The notes: generated by a model not told the origin, from the letters alone. A stretch of 64,000 nt of DNA from an uncultured Coriobacteriales bacterium (GCA_934654475.1 CAKUFZ010000006.1:1-64000), one strand, 5' to 3'; numbered from the stretch's first letter, positions 1-8,826 are shown. Program-made: numbers and translations.

Positions 1-62
1 TACGAAACGAAACTCAGCGGCACAGCGCGGCACTCAAAAATGCAGGTCAGAACCCTATCGGC

Positions 63-1658
63 CTACTCCCACTCGATGGTCGCCGGGGGCTTCGAGGTGA
101 TGTCGTAGCAGACGCGGTTGGCGCCGGGGACCTCGGCCACGATGCGGCCGGAGACCTTGGCCAGCACGTCGTAGGGCAGCTTGGCCCAGTCGGCGGTCAT
201 GGCATCGGAACTCTCAACGGCACGCAGGATGATGGGACGCTGATAGGTGCGCTCGTCGCCCATGACACCAACGCTCTTGATGTCGGGAAGCACCGCGAAG
301 TACTGCCAGCAGCTGTGCTCGGAATTACGCTCGCCCGTCTCCTGGAGAAGGCGCTCGTTGTAGGCGTCGAGCTCCTCGCGCACGATGGCGTCGGCGTTCT
401 TGAGAATCTCAAGCTTCTCGGCGTCGATGGAGCCGATGATGCGGATGGCCAGGCCAGGACCGGGGAACGGCTGGCGGTAGACGATGTGGTCGGGAAGGCC
501 GAGGGCAAGACCGAGCTCGCGCACCTCGTCCTTGAAGAAGTGGTCGAGCGGCTCGATGAGGTCGAAGTGCACACCCTCGGGGAACGGGATGAGGTTGTGG
601 TGGCTCTTGATGGTGGCCGTCTTGCCGCCCGTCTTGCGCGCACCGCTCTCGATGATGTCGGGGTAGATGGTGCCCTGCGCCATGAACTGCACGGGGCGGC
701 CGTCCTCGGCGATGTCCTGCGCCACGGTGAAGAACTCGTTCCAGAACTGGGTGCCGATGATGTGACGCTTCTGCTCAGGGTCGACCACGCCCTCAAGAAG
801 CTTGAGGTAGCGCTCCTCGGCATGCACGTGCACGAAGTCGACGTCGAACTGCTTGGTGAAGACTTCCTCAACCTGCTCGGGCTCGCTCTTGCGCAAAAGG
901 CCGTGGTTCACGAATACGCAGGTAAGCTGCTTGCCGATGGCGCGAGCGCACAGAGCTGCGACCACAGAGGAGTCAACGCCGCCCGACAGGCCCAGGATGA
1001 CGCGGGCGTCGCCCACCTGCTCGCGAATCTCGGCAACCTTCTGCTCAACGATGTTGTCCATGGTCCAGGTGGGCTCAAGGCCGGCGATGTTGAACAGGAA
1101 GTTCGAGAGCAGCTCCTTGCCATGCGGGGTGTGTCGCACCTCGGGGTGGAACTGCGTGGTGTAGATGCGCTTGCTCGCGCACTCCATGGCGGCCACGGGG
1201 CACGCGTCGGTGGAAGCAGTGACAGTGAAGCCCTCGGGCACCACGGACACGGCGTCGCGGTGGCTCATCCACACGCTCTGCTCCTCGGGCGTGCCGTCGA
1301 ACAGCTGCGAGGCGCCCTTGCGGTGCAGGTCGGCATGGCCGTACTCGCCCACCTCGGAGTGGCCGACAGCGCCGCCCAGCGTGACAGCCGTGATCTGATG
1401 GCCATAGCAGAAGCCAAGGACGGGAACGCCGAGCTCAAAGATGGCAGGATCGACCTTGGGAGCATCCTCGGCATACACGCTGGCGGGACCACCCGACAGG
1501 ATGAGGGCAGCGGGGTGCATATCAGCAAGCTCAGCTGCGGAGATGTCGCACGGGACAATCTCGGAGTAGACATGGAGGTCACGCACACGGCGGGCGATGA
1601 GCTGGCCGTATTGCGCGCCAAAGTCAAGAACGTAAACTACCTGGTCGGTGGTCGCCAT
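63..1658 (-). CDS. guaA: GMP synthase (glutamine-hydrolysing)
   Basis: Converts XMP to GMP using ATP and glutamine, the last step of de novo guanine nucleotide synthesis, in the cytoplasm. The 531-residue protein has a class I glutamine amidotransferase domain first (nucleophile Cys in GFCYGHQ near residue 84, His/Glu in FHPEV near 170). The ATP-pyrophosphatase domain follows with P-loop GLSGGVDSS near 225, and the C-terminal dimerisation domain ends DITSKPPATIEWE. I chose the ATG at 1658 because GGGAG lies nine bases upstream and the protein then begins MATTDQ. The frame stays open 13 codons further but those residues are not family-like. Length and motifs are normal. Confidence 0.97.
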   Translation of the reverse strand: MATTDQVVYVLDFGAQYGQLIARRVRDLHVYSEIVPCDISAAELADMHPAALILSGGPASVYAEDAPKVDPAIFELGVPVLGFCYGHQITAVTLGGAVGHSEVGEYGHADLHRKGASQLFDGTPEEQSVWMSHRDAVSVVPEGFTVTASTDACPVAAMECASKRIYTTQFHPEVRHTPHGKELLSNFLFNIAGLEPTWTMDNIVEQKVAEIREQVGDARVILGLSGGVDSSVVAALCARAIGKQLTCVFVNHGLLRKSEPEQVEEVFTKQFDVDFVHVHAEERYLKLLEGVVDPEQKRHIIGTQFWNEFFTVAQDIAEDGRPVQFMAQGTIYPDIIESGARKTGGKTATIKSHHNLIPFPEGVHFDLIEPLDHFFKDEVRELGLALGLPDHIVYRQPFPGPGLAIRIIGSIDAEKLEILKNADAIVREELDAYNERLLQETGERNSEHSCWQYFAVLPDIKSVGVMGDERTYQRPIILRAVESSDAMTADWAKLPYDVLAKVSGRIVAEVPGANRVCYDITSKPPATIEWE

Positions 1659-1747
1659 CAGTTTGTGCTCCCTACTTCTACAAAAACAGATACACATGCT
1701 TTAGAACTCAAAGAAAATTGCAACCGTTATGGCAGGCGTTCGATTAT

Positions 1748-1783
1748 GGCATCCCGACGCGCGACGTCACGCGCCGGGATGCC
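1748..1783 (-). terminator. hairpin after ychF, possible terminator
   Basis: Arms GGCATCCCG and CGGGATGCC pair perfectly around a GC-rich loop, about 40 bases after the ychF stop. There is no clear T-run on the minus strand, so its role as an intrinsic terminator is uncertain. Confidence 0.4.
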
Positions 1784-1821
1784 AACATCAATCAAGCACA
1801 ATCAAAAAACAGTTGCAAAAT

Positions 1822-2886
1822 TTAAACGTTGAAGCGGAAGTGCATGACGTCGCCGTCCTGCACCACATAATCCTTACCTTCGACGCGCAGCTTGCCGGCA
1901 GCCTTGGCGCCACCCTCGCCGCCAAGCTCGACATAGTCGCTGTACGCGATAGTCTCGGCACGAATGAAACCGCGCTCGAAGTCGGAGTGAATGACGCCCG
2001 CGGCCTGGGGCGCAGTGTCGCCGATATGGATGGTCCAGGCCTTGACCTCCATCTCGCCGGCCGTGAAGAAGGACTGCAGGCCCAAAAGGTTGTAGGCAGC
2101 CTTGGCCAGACGACTGAGACCAGACTCCTCGAGGCCGAGGTCGGCCAGATACATGGCCGCGTCCTCGTCGTCGAGCTCAGCGAGCTCGCTCTCGATCTTG
2201 GCGCACAGCGGCAGCGGCTTGATGCCGCCGATCTCGGGCAGGTCGGCGGTGACCTGGTCCTCGTCGACGTTGGCGAGCACCATGATGGGCTTCATGGTCA
2301 TGAGGTGCAGGTCGTAGAGATGGGCGCGCTCCTCGTCATCCATTTCCATAGAGCGAGCGGGGTTGCCCTCGTTCATCCAAGCAGCAACGCGCTTCACGGT
2401 CTCGTACTTAGCGGAGAGCTCCTTGTCGCGCTTTGCATCCTTCTCAAGGCGCGGCAGTGCCTTCTCGACCGTGGCAAGGTCAGCCAGGACAAGCTCAGTA
2501 CGAATAATCTCGAAGTCGCTCTCAGGGTTGGTACAGCAGTCGGAGCGCACGATGTCGGGGTCGTCGAAGTAACGCACGACCTCGCAGATGGCATCGCACT
2601 CACGGATGTTTGCGAGGAACTGGTTGCCCAGGCCTTCGCCCTGGCTGGCGCCCTTCACCAGACCGGCGATGTCAACGAACTCGACGGTGGCGGGCACGAT
2701 ACGGCCAGGATGCACAATGTCGGCGAGTTTCTGGAGTCGCTCGTCAGGCACGGGCACGATGCCCTGGTTGGGCTCGATGGTCGCAAAGGGATAGTTCGCC
2801 GCCAAGATGTTTTGCTTGGTGAGCGAGTTGAAGAGCGTCGACTTGCCCACGTTGGGCAGGCCGACGATGCCGATGGAGAGGGCCAT
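1822..2886 (-). CDS. ychF: YchF/Ola1-family ribosome-binding ATPase
   Basis: Obg-related P-loop NTPase of the YchF group, which binds ribosomes and prefers ATP over GTP; it is linked to translation and stress. The 354-residue protein starts with the P-loop GLPNVGKST, has the switch region TIEPNQG and DIAGLV, and ends in the typical TGS-like domain with DGDVMHFRFNV. The ATG at 2886 has GGAG four to five bases upstream. Length is close to the family norm. It lies upstream of guaA in the same direction with a 160-base gap, so co-transcription is possible but not shown. Confidence 0.95.
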   Translation of the reverse strand: MALSIGIVGLPNVGKSTLFNSLTKQNILAANYPFATIEPNQGIVPVPDERLQKLADIVHPGRIVPATVEFVDIAGLVKGASQGEGLGNQFLANIRECDAICEVVRYFDDPDIVRSDCCTNPESDFEIIRTELVLADLATVEKALPRLEKDAKRDKELSAKYETVKRVAAWMNEGNPARSMEMDDEERAHLYDLHLMTMKPIMVLANVDEDQVTADLPEIGGIKPLPLCAKIESELAELDDEDAAMYLADLGLEESGLSRLAKAAYNLLGLQSFFTAGEMEVKAWTIHIGDTAPQAAGVIHSDFERGFIRAETIAYSDYVELGGEGGAKAAGKLRVEGKDYVVQDGDVMHFRFNV

Positions 2887-2961
2887 GTCACTCCTTGCAG
2901 TCGCAAACGCACTTCGATACGGGCAGATGCTAAATCAATCAGAAGGAAATTATAGGTCGAC

Positions 2962-2997
2962 ACAAACAAAAATGGGCCGCCCCTAGGAGCGACCCAT
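2962..2997 (-). terminator. intrinsic terminator of the cytochrome gene
   Basis: A hairpin with arms ATGGGCCGC and GCGACCCAT (one mismatch) is followed on the minus strand by ATTTTTGTTTG. It lies 35 bases after the cytochrome stop. Confidence 0.8.
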
Positions 2998-3031
2998 AGA
3001 ATTACTTGCCTGGTGCTCGGTGTATCCGCGC

Positions 3032-4276
3032 TTAGGCCTGAGCCTGAGCGAGAGCCTCATCAACGGCCGAGAAGATGGCCTTGGAGGTGATGGTTGCACC
3101 GGAGACAGCGTCGACACCGGCAGTGCCGTTGGCGGCAACGATGGCCTCAGGGAGCTGCTCGATGGCGTTGGAGCCGATGCCCTGGGTCTCGGAGTTGTCG
3201 CCGACGGTGACCTCAGCGACCTTGCCGTCCTTGACGGTGACGGTCACAGGGACGTCGCCGCCAATGCCCTTGCCGGAAGCGGTGTACTCGCCGTCGGTGT
3301 AGGTGGCGTCGGAAGCAGCAGCCTCGGTGTCAGCGGACTCCTCGGCAGCGGGCTCCTCGGCGGCCTCGGCGGTCCAACCCTCGGGGAGGTTCTCCTCGGT
3401 GAAGACACCGGCGTGGCAGGTGGCGCAAGCAGCAACGGACTTCTCAGCATGGCAGGTCTGGCAGCTGAAGTCGGGGACGAAGCCCTCGTGAGCGGCCTTC
3501 ATCTCGTCAGACATGGAGTGGAAGTTGAAGGGCTGGTCGTTCCAGGTGTACTTAGCCTCAACGCCGGCCATGTCGAGCTCGCGAACCTTGGTGCCGTCGT
3601 GGCAAGAAGCGCACTTATCAGAGGAAACGGCGTTCATATGGTCGGCCATAGCGTTGACCTTGACCTCGGGGGTGGTCCAACCCTCGGGAACCTCAACCAT
3701 GCCGTCGTGGCACTCGGCGCACACCATGGTAGAAGTCTTGTGCACGCTGTGGCAGTCGCCGCAGGCGATGACCAGACCAGCGTGGGCGTCAATGGCGGGC
3801 ATGTTGTGAGGATCGATGACCTGGTCCTTGGTGGACTCTTCCTTGGTGGGAGCATGGTTGAACTCATCAAGGTTGCCGTCGTGGCAAGAACCGCAGAACT
3901 CGTCGTTGACGAACTCCTTGTGGTCGGTCAGCGGGTCGGTGTAGGAATCGCTGACGTAGAGGACGACCTCATGGACGAGGTCCATCATCTTGGCCTGGCT
4001 CCAGTGGCAGCCAAGGCAGGTGACGTCGGCCTCAGCGTGCTTGGAGACGAGCAGAGCGTCATCCTCGCTGTAGTAGCCGTCGACGTACTTCGTCATGTTG
4101 TTGTGGCAGATGGCGCTGCAGAAGCTCGGCTCCTCGTGCCAATGCAGGAACGCCGTGAAAAACGCGATGACGGCAATGAAAATCACGGACAGAACGATGG
4201 GCCAAACCTTGGTCTTGGGGGCCTTGGTCTTCTTCATCGTCTCAGACTCCGTCGTCACCTTCTCCTCTTCGGACAT
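3032..4276 (-). CDS. membrane-anchored multihaem cytochrome c with C-terminal FMN-binding domain
   Basis: Probable periplasmic electron-transfer protein carrying electrons from the membrane pool to an extracytoplasmic reductase. The 414-residue protein has one N-terminal transmembrane anchor (about residues 25-43) and no separate cleavage site. It has seven CXXCH haem sites (CLGCH, CGSCH, CGDCH, CAECH, CASCH, CQTCH, CATCH) plus a first CSAICH motif that is CX3CH, so up to eight haems. After an acidic Ala/Glu linker (about 295-320) comes an FMN-binding domain with the flavinylation-type motif VSGATITS near residue 396. The NapC/NrfH-like anchor plus FMN domain resembles cytochromes that feed FAD reductases such as the one at 55675-57372. 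That pairing is inference. Start ATG 4276 has a GGAGGAG-like site upstream. Confidence 0.85.
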   Translation of the reverse strand: MSEEEKVTTESETMKKTKAPKTKVWPIVLSVIFIAVIAFFTAFLHWHEEPSFCSAICHNNMTKYVDGYYSEDDALLVSKHAEADVTCLGCHWSQAKMMDLVHEVVLYVSDSYTDPLTDHKEFVNDEFCGSCHDGNLDEFNHAPTKEESTKDQVIDPHNMPAIDAHAGLVIACGDCHSVHKTSTMVCAECHDGMVEVPEGWTTPEVKVNAMADHMNAVSSDKCASCHDGTKVRELDMAGVEAKYTWNDQPFNFHSMSDEMKAAHEGFVPDFSCQTCHAEKSVAACATCHAGVFTEENLPEGWTAEAAEEPAAEESADTEAAASDATYTDGEYTASGKGIGGDVPVTVTVKDGKVAEVTVGDNSETQGIGSNAIEQLPEAIVAANGTAGVDAVSGATITSKAIFSAVDEALAQAQA

Positions 4277-4338
4277 GGGTAACTCCTCCTCTTCCTGGCA
4301 CGGGCCAGTCTGCCCGCGTCCCTTACCTAACCTAGCTG

Positions 4339-4367
4339 ATGATAGTTTTAGCCGCGAACTCGGGCAA
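4339..4367 (-). promoter_or_regulatory. candidate promoter of the cytochrome gene
   Basis: On the minus strand TTGCCC (4362-4367) and TATCAT (4339-4344) are separated by 17 bases, a fair sigma-70-like pair 63 bases upstream of the cytochrome start. Predicted from sequence only. Confidence 0.4.
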
Positions 4368-4421
4368 CAATCAAATGCGCGGAACTGGGCTCAAGCGGCC
4401 GAATTCTGCCTAACCGCCACA

Positions 4422-4445
4422 AATTGTTGCCATTCGACAACAATT
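4422..4445. repeat. AATTGTTG/CAACAATT inverted repeat between ferredoxin and cytochrome genes
   Basis: Perfect 8-bp arms AATTGTTG (4422-4429) and CAACAATT (4438-4445) around an 8-base spacer. They sit in an AT-rich patch between the ferredoxin stop and the candidate cytochrome promoter. It could be an operator for a redox or respiratory regulator, or a weak terminator; there is no T-run. Confidence 0.45.
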
Positions 4446-4474
4446 ATAGAGGGCGGATGGTTTCTGTCGAGACG

Positions 4475-5764
4475 TTAGAGCTTCTCGCCTCGGGCCTCGG
4501 CCTCGTCGGCTTCCTTCTCCAGCATGTCAATCATCTTCTGACCGTACTTCTTGGCCTTCTCGCGGTTCTCGGCTTCCTTCTGGCGCTGCTTCTCGTCTTC
4601 CTCGACCTTTTTCTTGGTCTCGGGGTCGTCGACGATGAGGCGGTTGCCGTCAACTTCGATGAACTCGATGGCGTCAAGGGGGCAGATGTCAGAGCACAGG
4701 GCGCATGCCACACAGTGCGTGGTGAGCACCGAGATCTTGCCCTCCACGATGTCGATCGCGTTCATGGGGCACATATCGGCGCACTCGCCGCAGCCGTCGC
4801 ACTTGTCGGTGGACTGAGGTGCGTCGAGCAGGATGTTGCCGGCCGTCTTGGGGTGGTTGGCAAGAGCCACGAGCATGAGCTGGCGGGTGTTGGTGAGCAC
4901 GCGCTTCTTGTTCTCAGTGTTCTGCGCGCCGGTCAGGCGGTCGAGCGACTTCTGCAGCTCGGTGATCTGCTTGGAGTGCTTGGCGAGCTTCTCGGCACCG
5001 CGGGCAAGCTTGGCCGTGAGGGGGTTCACCTTTGAGGCCGTCATACCGAGCGACTTGAGGGAGCCGTTGACGAAGGCCTTGCGCTCGGCCTGATGGTCAA
5101 CCTCGAGCACCATGTCGCGCTCGCGCTCGACGAGGTCGACAGTCTCGCCGCTCCACTGCTCGCCCAGCGTGATGGCGTCGGTGTAGCACTCCTCGCCGGT
5201 GGTGGTGCGGCACTTGTCGCAGATGCCGCGCGGCAGGTAGATGCCGACGTTGCCGTACTCGCACAGGATCGAGTACCACACCTCGGCCGAGACGTCGCCC
5301 ACGCAGGGCAGGACCACCTGGGCGGCCTCAGGGACATGGCCCAGGGCGCGCGTGCAGGTGACGTAGACCATCTCGTTGGCCTCGGCGGCCTTGCAAATCT
5401 TGTCGTAGAGCATCTTAGGGGCGTGCATGCTCGACACGAGGGCGTCGGTGGGGCAGGCCGCCACGCACAGGCCGCACTTGCGGCAGTCGCTCTTGATCTC
5501 GAGTGCGCCGTCGTCGTCGAAGAAGATGGAGTCAGTCGGGCAAACCTGCAGGCACAGGTCGCAGCTGGCATCCTCCTTCTTGCAGCGCACGCACATGGCG
5601 GAGTTGCCCTTGGGGACGACCTTGTAATCCGACGGCGTCCACACGGGCTCAGCGCTCTCCTCCGTGGTGGCTCCGCGCACAAAGGCGGTCTCGTCGGAAA
5701 TCTCGCCCGTGATGGCCTGGAACTCCTTCTGCAGGCCTATGAGTTCGTCGAGGAAGTCTGCCAT
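4475..5764 (-). CDS. multi-cluster 4Fe-4S ferredoxin-like protein
   Basis: Predicted cytoplasmic electron carrier of unknown partner; no export signal is visible. The 429-residue protein has an N-terminal bacterial ferredoxin pair (CDLCLQVCP and CRKCGLCVAACP, about residues 60-110). A middle region has further cysteines including CDKC...C and has the look of an electron-transfer module. A second ferredoxin pair (CDGCGECADMCP and CVACALCSDICP) lies near 315-365, so about four clusters are expected. The C-terminus is a charged Lys/Glu helix. It is transcribed towards the multihaem cytochrome 198 bases downstream and may feed the same pathway, but no exact family can be named. Start ATG 5764 has an AGGGAAAGG-type site upstream. 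Confidence 0.8.
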   Translation of the reverse strand: MADFLDELIGLQKEFQAITGEISDETAFVRGATTEESAEPVWTPSDYKVVPKGNSAMCVRCKKEDASCDLCLQVCPTDSIFFDDDGALEIKSDCRKCGLCVAACPTDALVSSMHAPKMLYDKICKAAEANEMVYVTCTRALGHVPEAAQVVLPCVGDVSAEVWYSILCEYGNVGIYLPRGICDKCRTTTGEECYTDAITLGEQWSGETVDLVERERDMVLEVDHQAERKAFVNGSLKSLGMTASKVNPLTAKLARGAEKLAKHSKQITELQKSLDRLTGAQNTENKKRVLTNTRQLMLVALANHPKTAGNILLDAPQSTDKCDGCGECADMCPMNAIDIVEGKISVLTTHCVACALCSDICPLDAIEFIEVDGNRLIVDDPETKKKVEEDEKQRQKEAENREKAKKYGQKMIDMLEKEADEAEARGEKL

Positions 5765-5806
5765 TCTGTGTGCCTTTCCCTCTTAGCAGCCCTATGTCCC
5801 AATATG

Positions 5807-5840
5807 AAACGGGCCCGCAGGTCTTGCGCCCACGGGCCCG
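5807..5840 (-). terminator. terminator-like hairpin after lysS
   Basis: CGGGCCCG at 5810-5817 and again at 5833-5840 forms a stem about 50 bases after the lysS stop, followed on the minus strand by TTTCAT. The short T-run makes it a moderate candidate. Confidence 0.55.
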
Positions 5841-5890
5841 AGGTGCAGCGTACCCATTTTGCGCCGCACCCGTACGCCTAATGACCAGTT

Positions 5891-7861
5891 TTAGTAGAGC
5901 TTGGCACCCGCGGGGATGGCGTCGCTCACCATCAGCAGGTTGAGGCGCTCCTCGTCGGCCACCTTGTGGATGGCGGAGAGCAGCATGCCGCATGAGTCGA
6001 CACCCATCATCTTGCGCGGGGGCAGGTTCGTGATGGCCACGAGGGTCTTGCCCACGAGCTGCTCGGGCTCGTAGTAGGCATGGATGCCCGACAGGATGGT
6101 GCGGTCGGCGCCCGTGCCGTCGTCGAGCGTGAACTGCAGGAGCTTCTTGGACTTGGGCACCGCGACGCAGGCCTTGACCTTCACGGCGCGGAAGTCGGAC
6201 TTGGAGAAGGTCTCGAAGTCGACGGAGTCCTCGAACAGCGGCTCGATCTGGATGTTCTCCAGCTCTGCGGCGGAGATGGGCTCGCAGGCCTCCTCCTCGG
6301 CGGGCGCGCTTGCCGCGGCAGCCTGCTCGGCGGCCTTGGCAGCGGCGGCACCGCTCTTGGTGCCAGCCTCGGGCTTCATGTGCGGGAACAGCAGCACGTC
6401 GCGGATGGAGGCGGAGTTGGTGAGCAGCATGACCACGCGGTCGATACCGATGCCGATGCCACCTGCAGGGGGCATGCCGTACTCGAGGGCGCGCACGTAG
6501 TCCTCGTCGTACTCCATGGCCTCGTCGTCGCCGGCAGACTTCTCCTCCACCTGCTTGCGGAAACGCTCGGCCTGGTCGACGGGGTCATTGAGCTCGGAGA
6601 ACGCGTTGGCGTACTCGTGACCGGCGATGACGAGCTCAAAGCGGTGCGTGAGGCGCGGGTCGTCCTCGAAGCGCTTGGCCAGAGGCGAGACCTCGATGGG
6701 ATAGTCGCACACGAAGGTGGGGTTCACGATCGTGTCCTCGCCCAGCTCGTCGTAGATCTCGGCGATGATCTTGCCGGCAGTCCACTCGGGCTTGACCTCG
6801 ATGCCCTTGGCGCGGGCGGCGCTGGCAAGCTCCTCGACGGGCGTGTCGAGCGTAACCTTGTAGCCAAGCACGTCGGAGACGATGTCGGTCATGGGACGGC
6901 AGGCCCACTCGCCCGACAGGTCGATGGTCTGGCCCTGGTACTCGATGACCTCGGGGTTGCCCACGGCCTTGTTCGCGGCCTTGATGACACCCTCGGCGAG
7001 CCTCTTCATGCCCTCGAGGTCAGAGTAGGCGCGATAGGCCTCCATCGAGGTGAACTCAGGGTTGTGCGTGAGGTCCATGCCCTCGTTGCGGAAGATGCGG
7101 CCAACCTCGAACACAGCCTCGAAGCCGCCCACAAGCAGGCGCTTGAGATGCAGCTCGGTAGCAATGCGCAGGTAGCACTCCTGGTTGAGCGCATTGAAGT
7201 GCGTGATGAACGGCTTTGCGGTGGCACCGCCCTGGATGGTCTGGAGAATCGGGGTCTCCACCTCCATGTAGCCGTCGGCCTCCATGTAGCGGCGGAACGT
7301 CGACAGGATGAGCGAACGCTTGCGGAAAGTCTCGCGCACGTCGTCGTTCACGATGAGGTCCACGTAGCGCTGGCGATAGCGCGTCTCCTTGTCGGACAGG
7401 CCGTGGAACTTCTCGGGCAGGGGGCGCACACTCTTGGAGAGCAGGCGCACAGCCGTAGGCGCAATGGAGAGCTCGCCGCGGCGGGTGCGCACGACAATGC
7501 CCTTGGCCTCGACGATATCGCCCAGGTCGAAGGCCTTGACGCTGGCAAGACCCTCCTCGCCCAGGTCGTTGATGCGGCAGAAGAGCTGGATGGTGCCCGT
7601 GGAATCCTGGAGCTCGATGAAGATGACCTTGCCCTGGCCACGCTTGGCACGCACGCGACCGGCAACGCTCACGACGTCGGCCGTGTCGGCACCGTCCTCG
7701 AGGGTGGCGTAACGCTCCACCAAGTCGGCGACATGGTCGCTGACCTCGCAGTGCTCGGGATAGGGGTTGACGCCGGCCTCAATGAGAGCAGAGCGGCGAC
7801 CAAGGCGCACGCTGCGCTCGTCAAGCAGAGCGACGTCGCCCTGAGTCTGATCGGCTGCCAT
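5891..7861 (-). CDS. lysS: lysyl-tRNA synthetase (class II) with C-terminal tRNA-binding domain
   Basis: Charges tRNA-Lys with lysine. Residues 1 to about 500 are a complete class II LysRS: N-terminal OB-fold anticodon domain, motif 2 region FRNEGMDLTHNPEF, and motif 3 GIGIGIDRVVMLL. After an Ala-rich linker (about 505-545) comes an EMAP/Trbp111-type OB domain ending in GAKLY, the kind normally found at the C-terminus of MetRS. The total of 656 residues is about 150 longer than a plain bacterial LysRS. The MetRS in this window (14954-16603) lacks this domain. The start ATG overlaps the greA stop by one base (TAATG), so greA-lysS are probably translationally coupled. Confidence 0.95.
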   Translation of the reverse strand: MAADQTQGDVALLDERSVRLGRRSALIEAGVNPYPEHCEVSDHVADLVERYATLEDGADTADVVSVAGRVRAKRGQGKVIFIELQDSTGTIQLFCRINDLGEEGLASVKAFDLGDIVEAKGIVVRTRRGELSIAPTAVRLLSKSVRPLPEKFHGLSDKETRYRQRYVDLIVNDDVRETFRKRSLILSTFRRYMEADGYMEVETPILQTIQGGATAKPFITHFNALNQECYLRIATELHLKRLLVGGFEAVFEVGRIFRNEGMDLTHNPEFTSMEAYRAYSDLEGMKRLAEGVIKAANKAVGNPEVIEYQGQTIDLSGEWACRPMTDIVSDVLGYKVTLDTPVEELASAARAKGIEVKPEWTAGKIIAEIYDELGEDTIVNPTFVCDYPIEVSPLAKRFEDDPRLTHRFELVIAGHEYANAFSELNDPVDQAERFRKQVEEKSAGDDEAMEYDEDYVRALEYGMPPAGGIGIGIDRVVMLLTNSASIRDVLLFPHMKPEAGTKSGAAAAKAAEQAAAASAPAEEEACEPISAAELENIQIEPLFEDSVDFETFSKSDFRAVKVKACVAVPKSKKLLQFTLDDGTGADRTILSGIHAYYEPEQLVGKTLVAITNLPPRKMMGVDSCGMLLSAIHKVADEERLNLLMVSDAIPAGAKLY

Positions 7862-8340
7862 TAGCGGGCCTCGACAGCCGTGACGGTGTAGACGAGCGTC
7901 TTGCCGGCCGGGCTCACGAACGACACCGTGTCGCCGGCCTTGTGGTCCATCAAAGCCTTGCCCAGCGGCGACTCGTTGGAAATCTTGCCCTCGCGCGGGC
8001 TGGCCTCAGCGGTGCCCACGAGGGTGTAGACGCGCTCCTTGCCGGCGGCATCCTGCAGGTGCACGACATGGCCGATCGTGATGCGGCCGCCCTTGGTGGG
8101 AGCGGCGACAACGATGCAGTTGGCGAGCTGCTGCTTGAGCACCTGGATGCGGTTCTCGTTGGAAGCCTGCTCGTCCTTGGCGTCGTCGTACTCAGAGTTC
8201 TCGGACAGGTCGCCGAAGTCGCGGGCCACGGCGATGGCCTCGGTGATGCGCTCGCGCTCGGTGGTCTCGCGCCAGGCAAGCTCCTCCTCAAGCTTGAGCT
8301 TGCCTTCGGGGGAAAGCACGATTGCCTTGCCTACTTCCAT
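7861..8340 (-). CDS. greA: transcription elongation factor GreA
   Basis: Binds the secondary channel of RNA polymerase and stimulates cleavage of backtracked transcripts. The 159-residue protein has the N-terminal coiled coil with the acidic tip (DFGDLSENSEYDDAK near residue 40) and the C-terminal FKBP-like domain with ISNESPLGKALMDHKAGD. The size matches the family. ATG 8340 has AAGGAG seven bases upstream. The stop overlaps the lysS start by one base, forming a greA-lysS operon, a common actinobacterial and firmicute arrangement. Confidence 0.96.
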   Translation of the reverse strand: MEVGKAIVLSPEGKLKLEEELAWRETTERERITEAIAVARDFGDLSENSEYDDAKDEQASNENRIQVLKQQLANCIVVAAPTKGGRITIGHVVHLQDAAGKERVYTLVGTAEASPREGKISNESPLGKALMDHKAGDTVSFVSPAGKTLVYTVTAVEAR

Positions 8341-8408
8341 GGTAAATCTCCTTGTTTCAGCCCTGGCACGGGCCTCGCCGGCAACAGGGACGTACTTGTT
8401 TACGACAA

Positions 8409-8432
8409 GTGCCCGTCACACATGGCGGGCAC
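8409..8432. repeat. hairpin in the greA upstream region
   Basis: AGTGCCCG and CGGGCACT flank about ten bases upstream of greA. This 8-bp stem could lie in the greA leader; the function is unknown. Confidence 0.35.
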
Positions 8433-8451
8433 TGTTAGAACCTCTCAATAA

Positions 8452-8490
8452 ACGCGGCGCGGCGCACGCCTTCGGGTGAAGACGTGCGCC
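8452..8490 (-). terminator. terminator-like hairpin after tatA
   Basis: Arms GGCGCACG (8461-8468) and CGTGCGCC (8483-8490) form an 8-bp stem about 30 bases after the tatA stop. On the minus strand it is followed by a GC stretch and then GTTTATT, a weak T-run. Confidence 0.45.
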
Positions 8491-8520
8491 ACGCTGTTTA
8501 ATGCTTGTGATACGACGGGC

Positions 8521-8826
8521 TTACTCGTCGTCGTCAGCGGCAGCCTTCTTGGCAGCAGCGCTGCGCTTCTTGGCTGCGGGCTTCTTGGGAGCCTCGTCCT
8601 CCACGACGTCGGCGTCGTCCTCGTCGACAACCTCGACCTCTTCCTCAACGGCATCGGTCTTCTTGGAAGGAGTCTCCTCGTCCTCGTCAGACATACCCTT
8701 GCGCAGGTTCTTCACGGTCTTGCCCAGGGAGGCACCGAGCTTCGGGAGGTTCTTGGGCCCGAAGATCAGAAGAACAACGACAAGGATGATGAGGAGCTCA
8801 GGAACGCCCATACCCAGAATCTTCAT
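8521..8826 (-). CDS. tatA: Sec-independent translocase protein TatA/TatE
   Basis: Forms the pore-like component of the Tat pathway, which exports folded proteins. The 101-residue protein has one N-terminal transmembrane helix (about residues 6-23) followed by FGPKNLPKLGASLGK, the hallmark FGP hinge and amphipathic helix. A long acidic then Lys/Ala-rich tail follows. No tatC lies nearby. Two likely substrates are in the window: the twin-arginine proteins at 23918-24640 and 55675-57372. I chose ATG 8826, which has GGAGG eight bases upstream. The frame stays open through the tRNA-Pro gene, so longer starts are not credible. Confidence 0.93.
   Translation of the reverse strand: MKILGMGVPELLIILVVVLLIFGPKNLPKLGASLGKTVKNLRKGMSDEDEETPSKKTDAVEEEVEVVDEDDADVVEDEAPKKPAAKKRSAAAKKAAADDDE

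Noticed and set aside
5765..5890. possible T-box or riboswitch near lysS
   Set aside because: Only a GC hairpin after the lysS stop is seen; no T-box sequence or specifier loop is visible upstream of lysS or metG.
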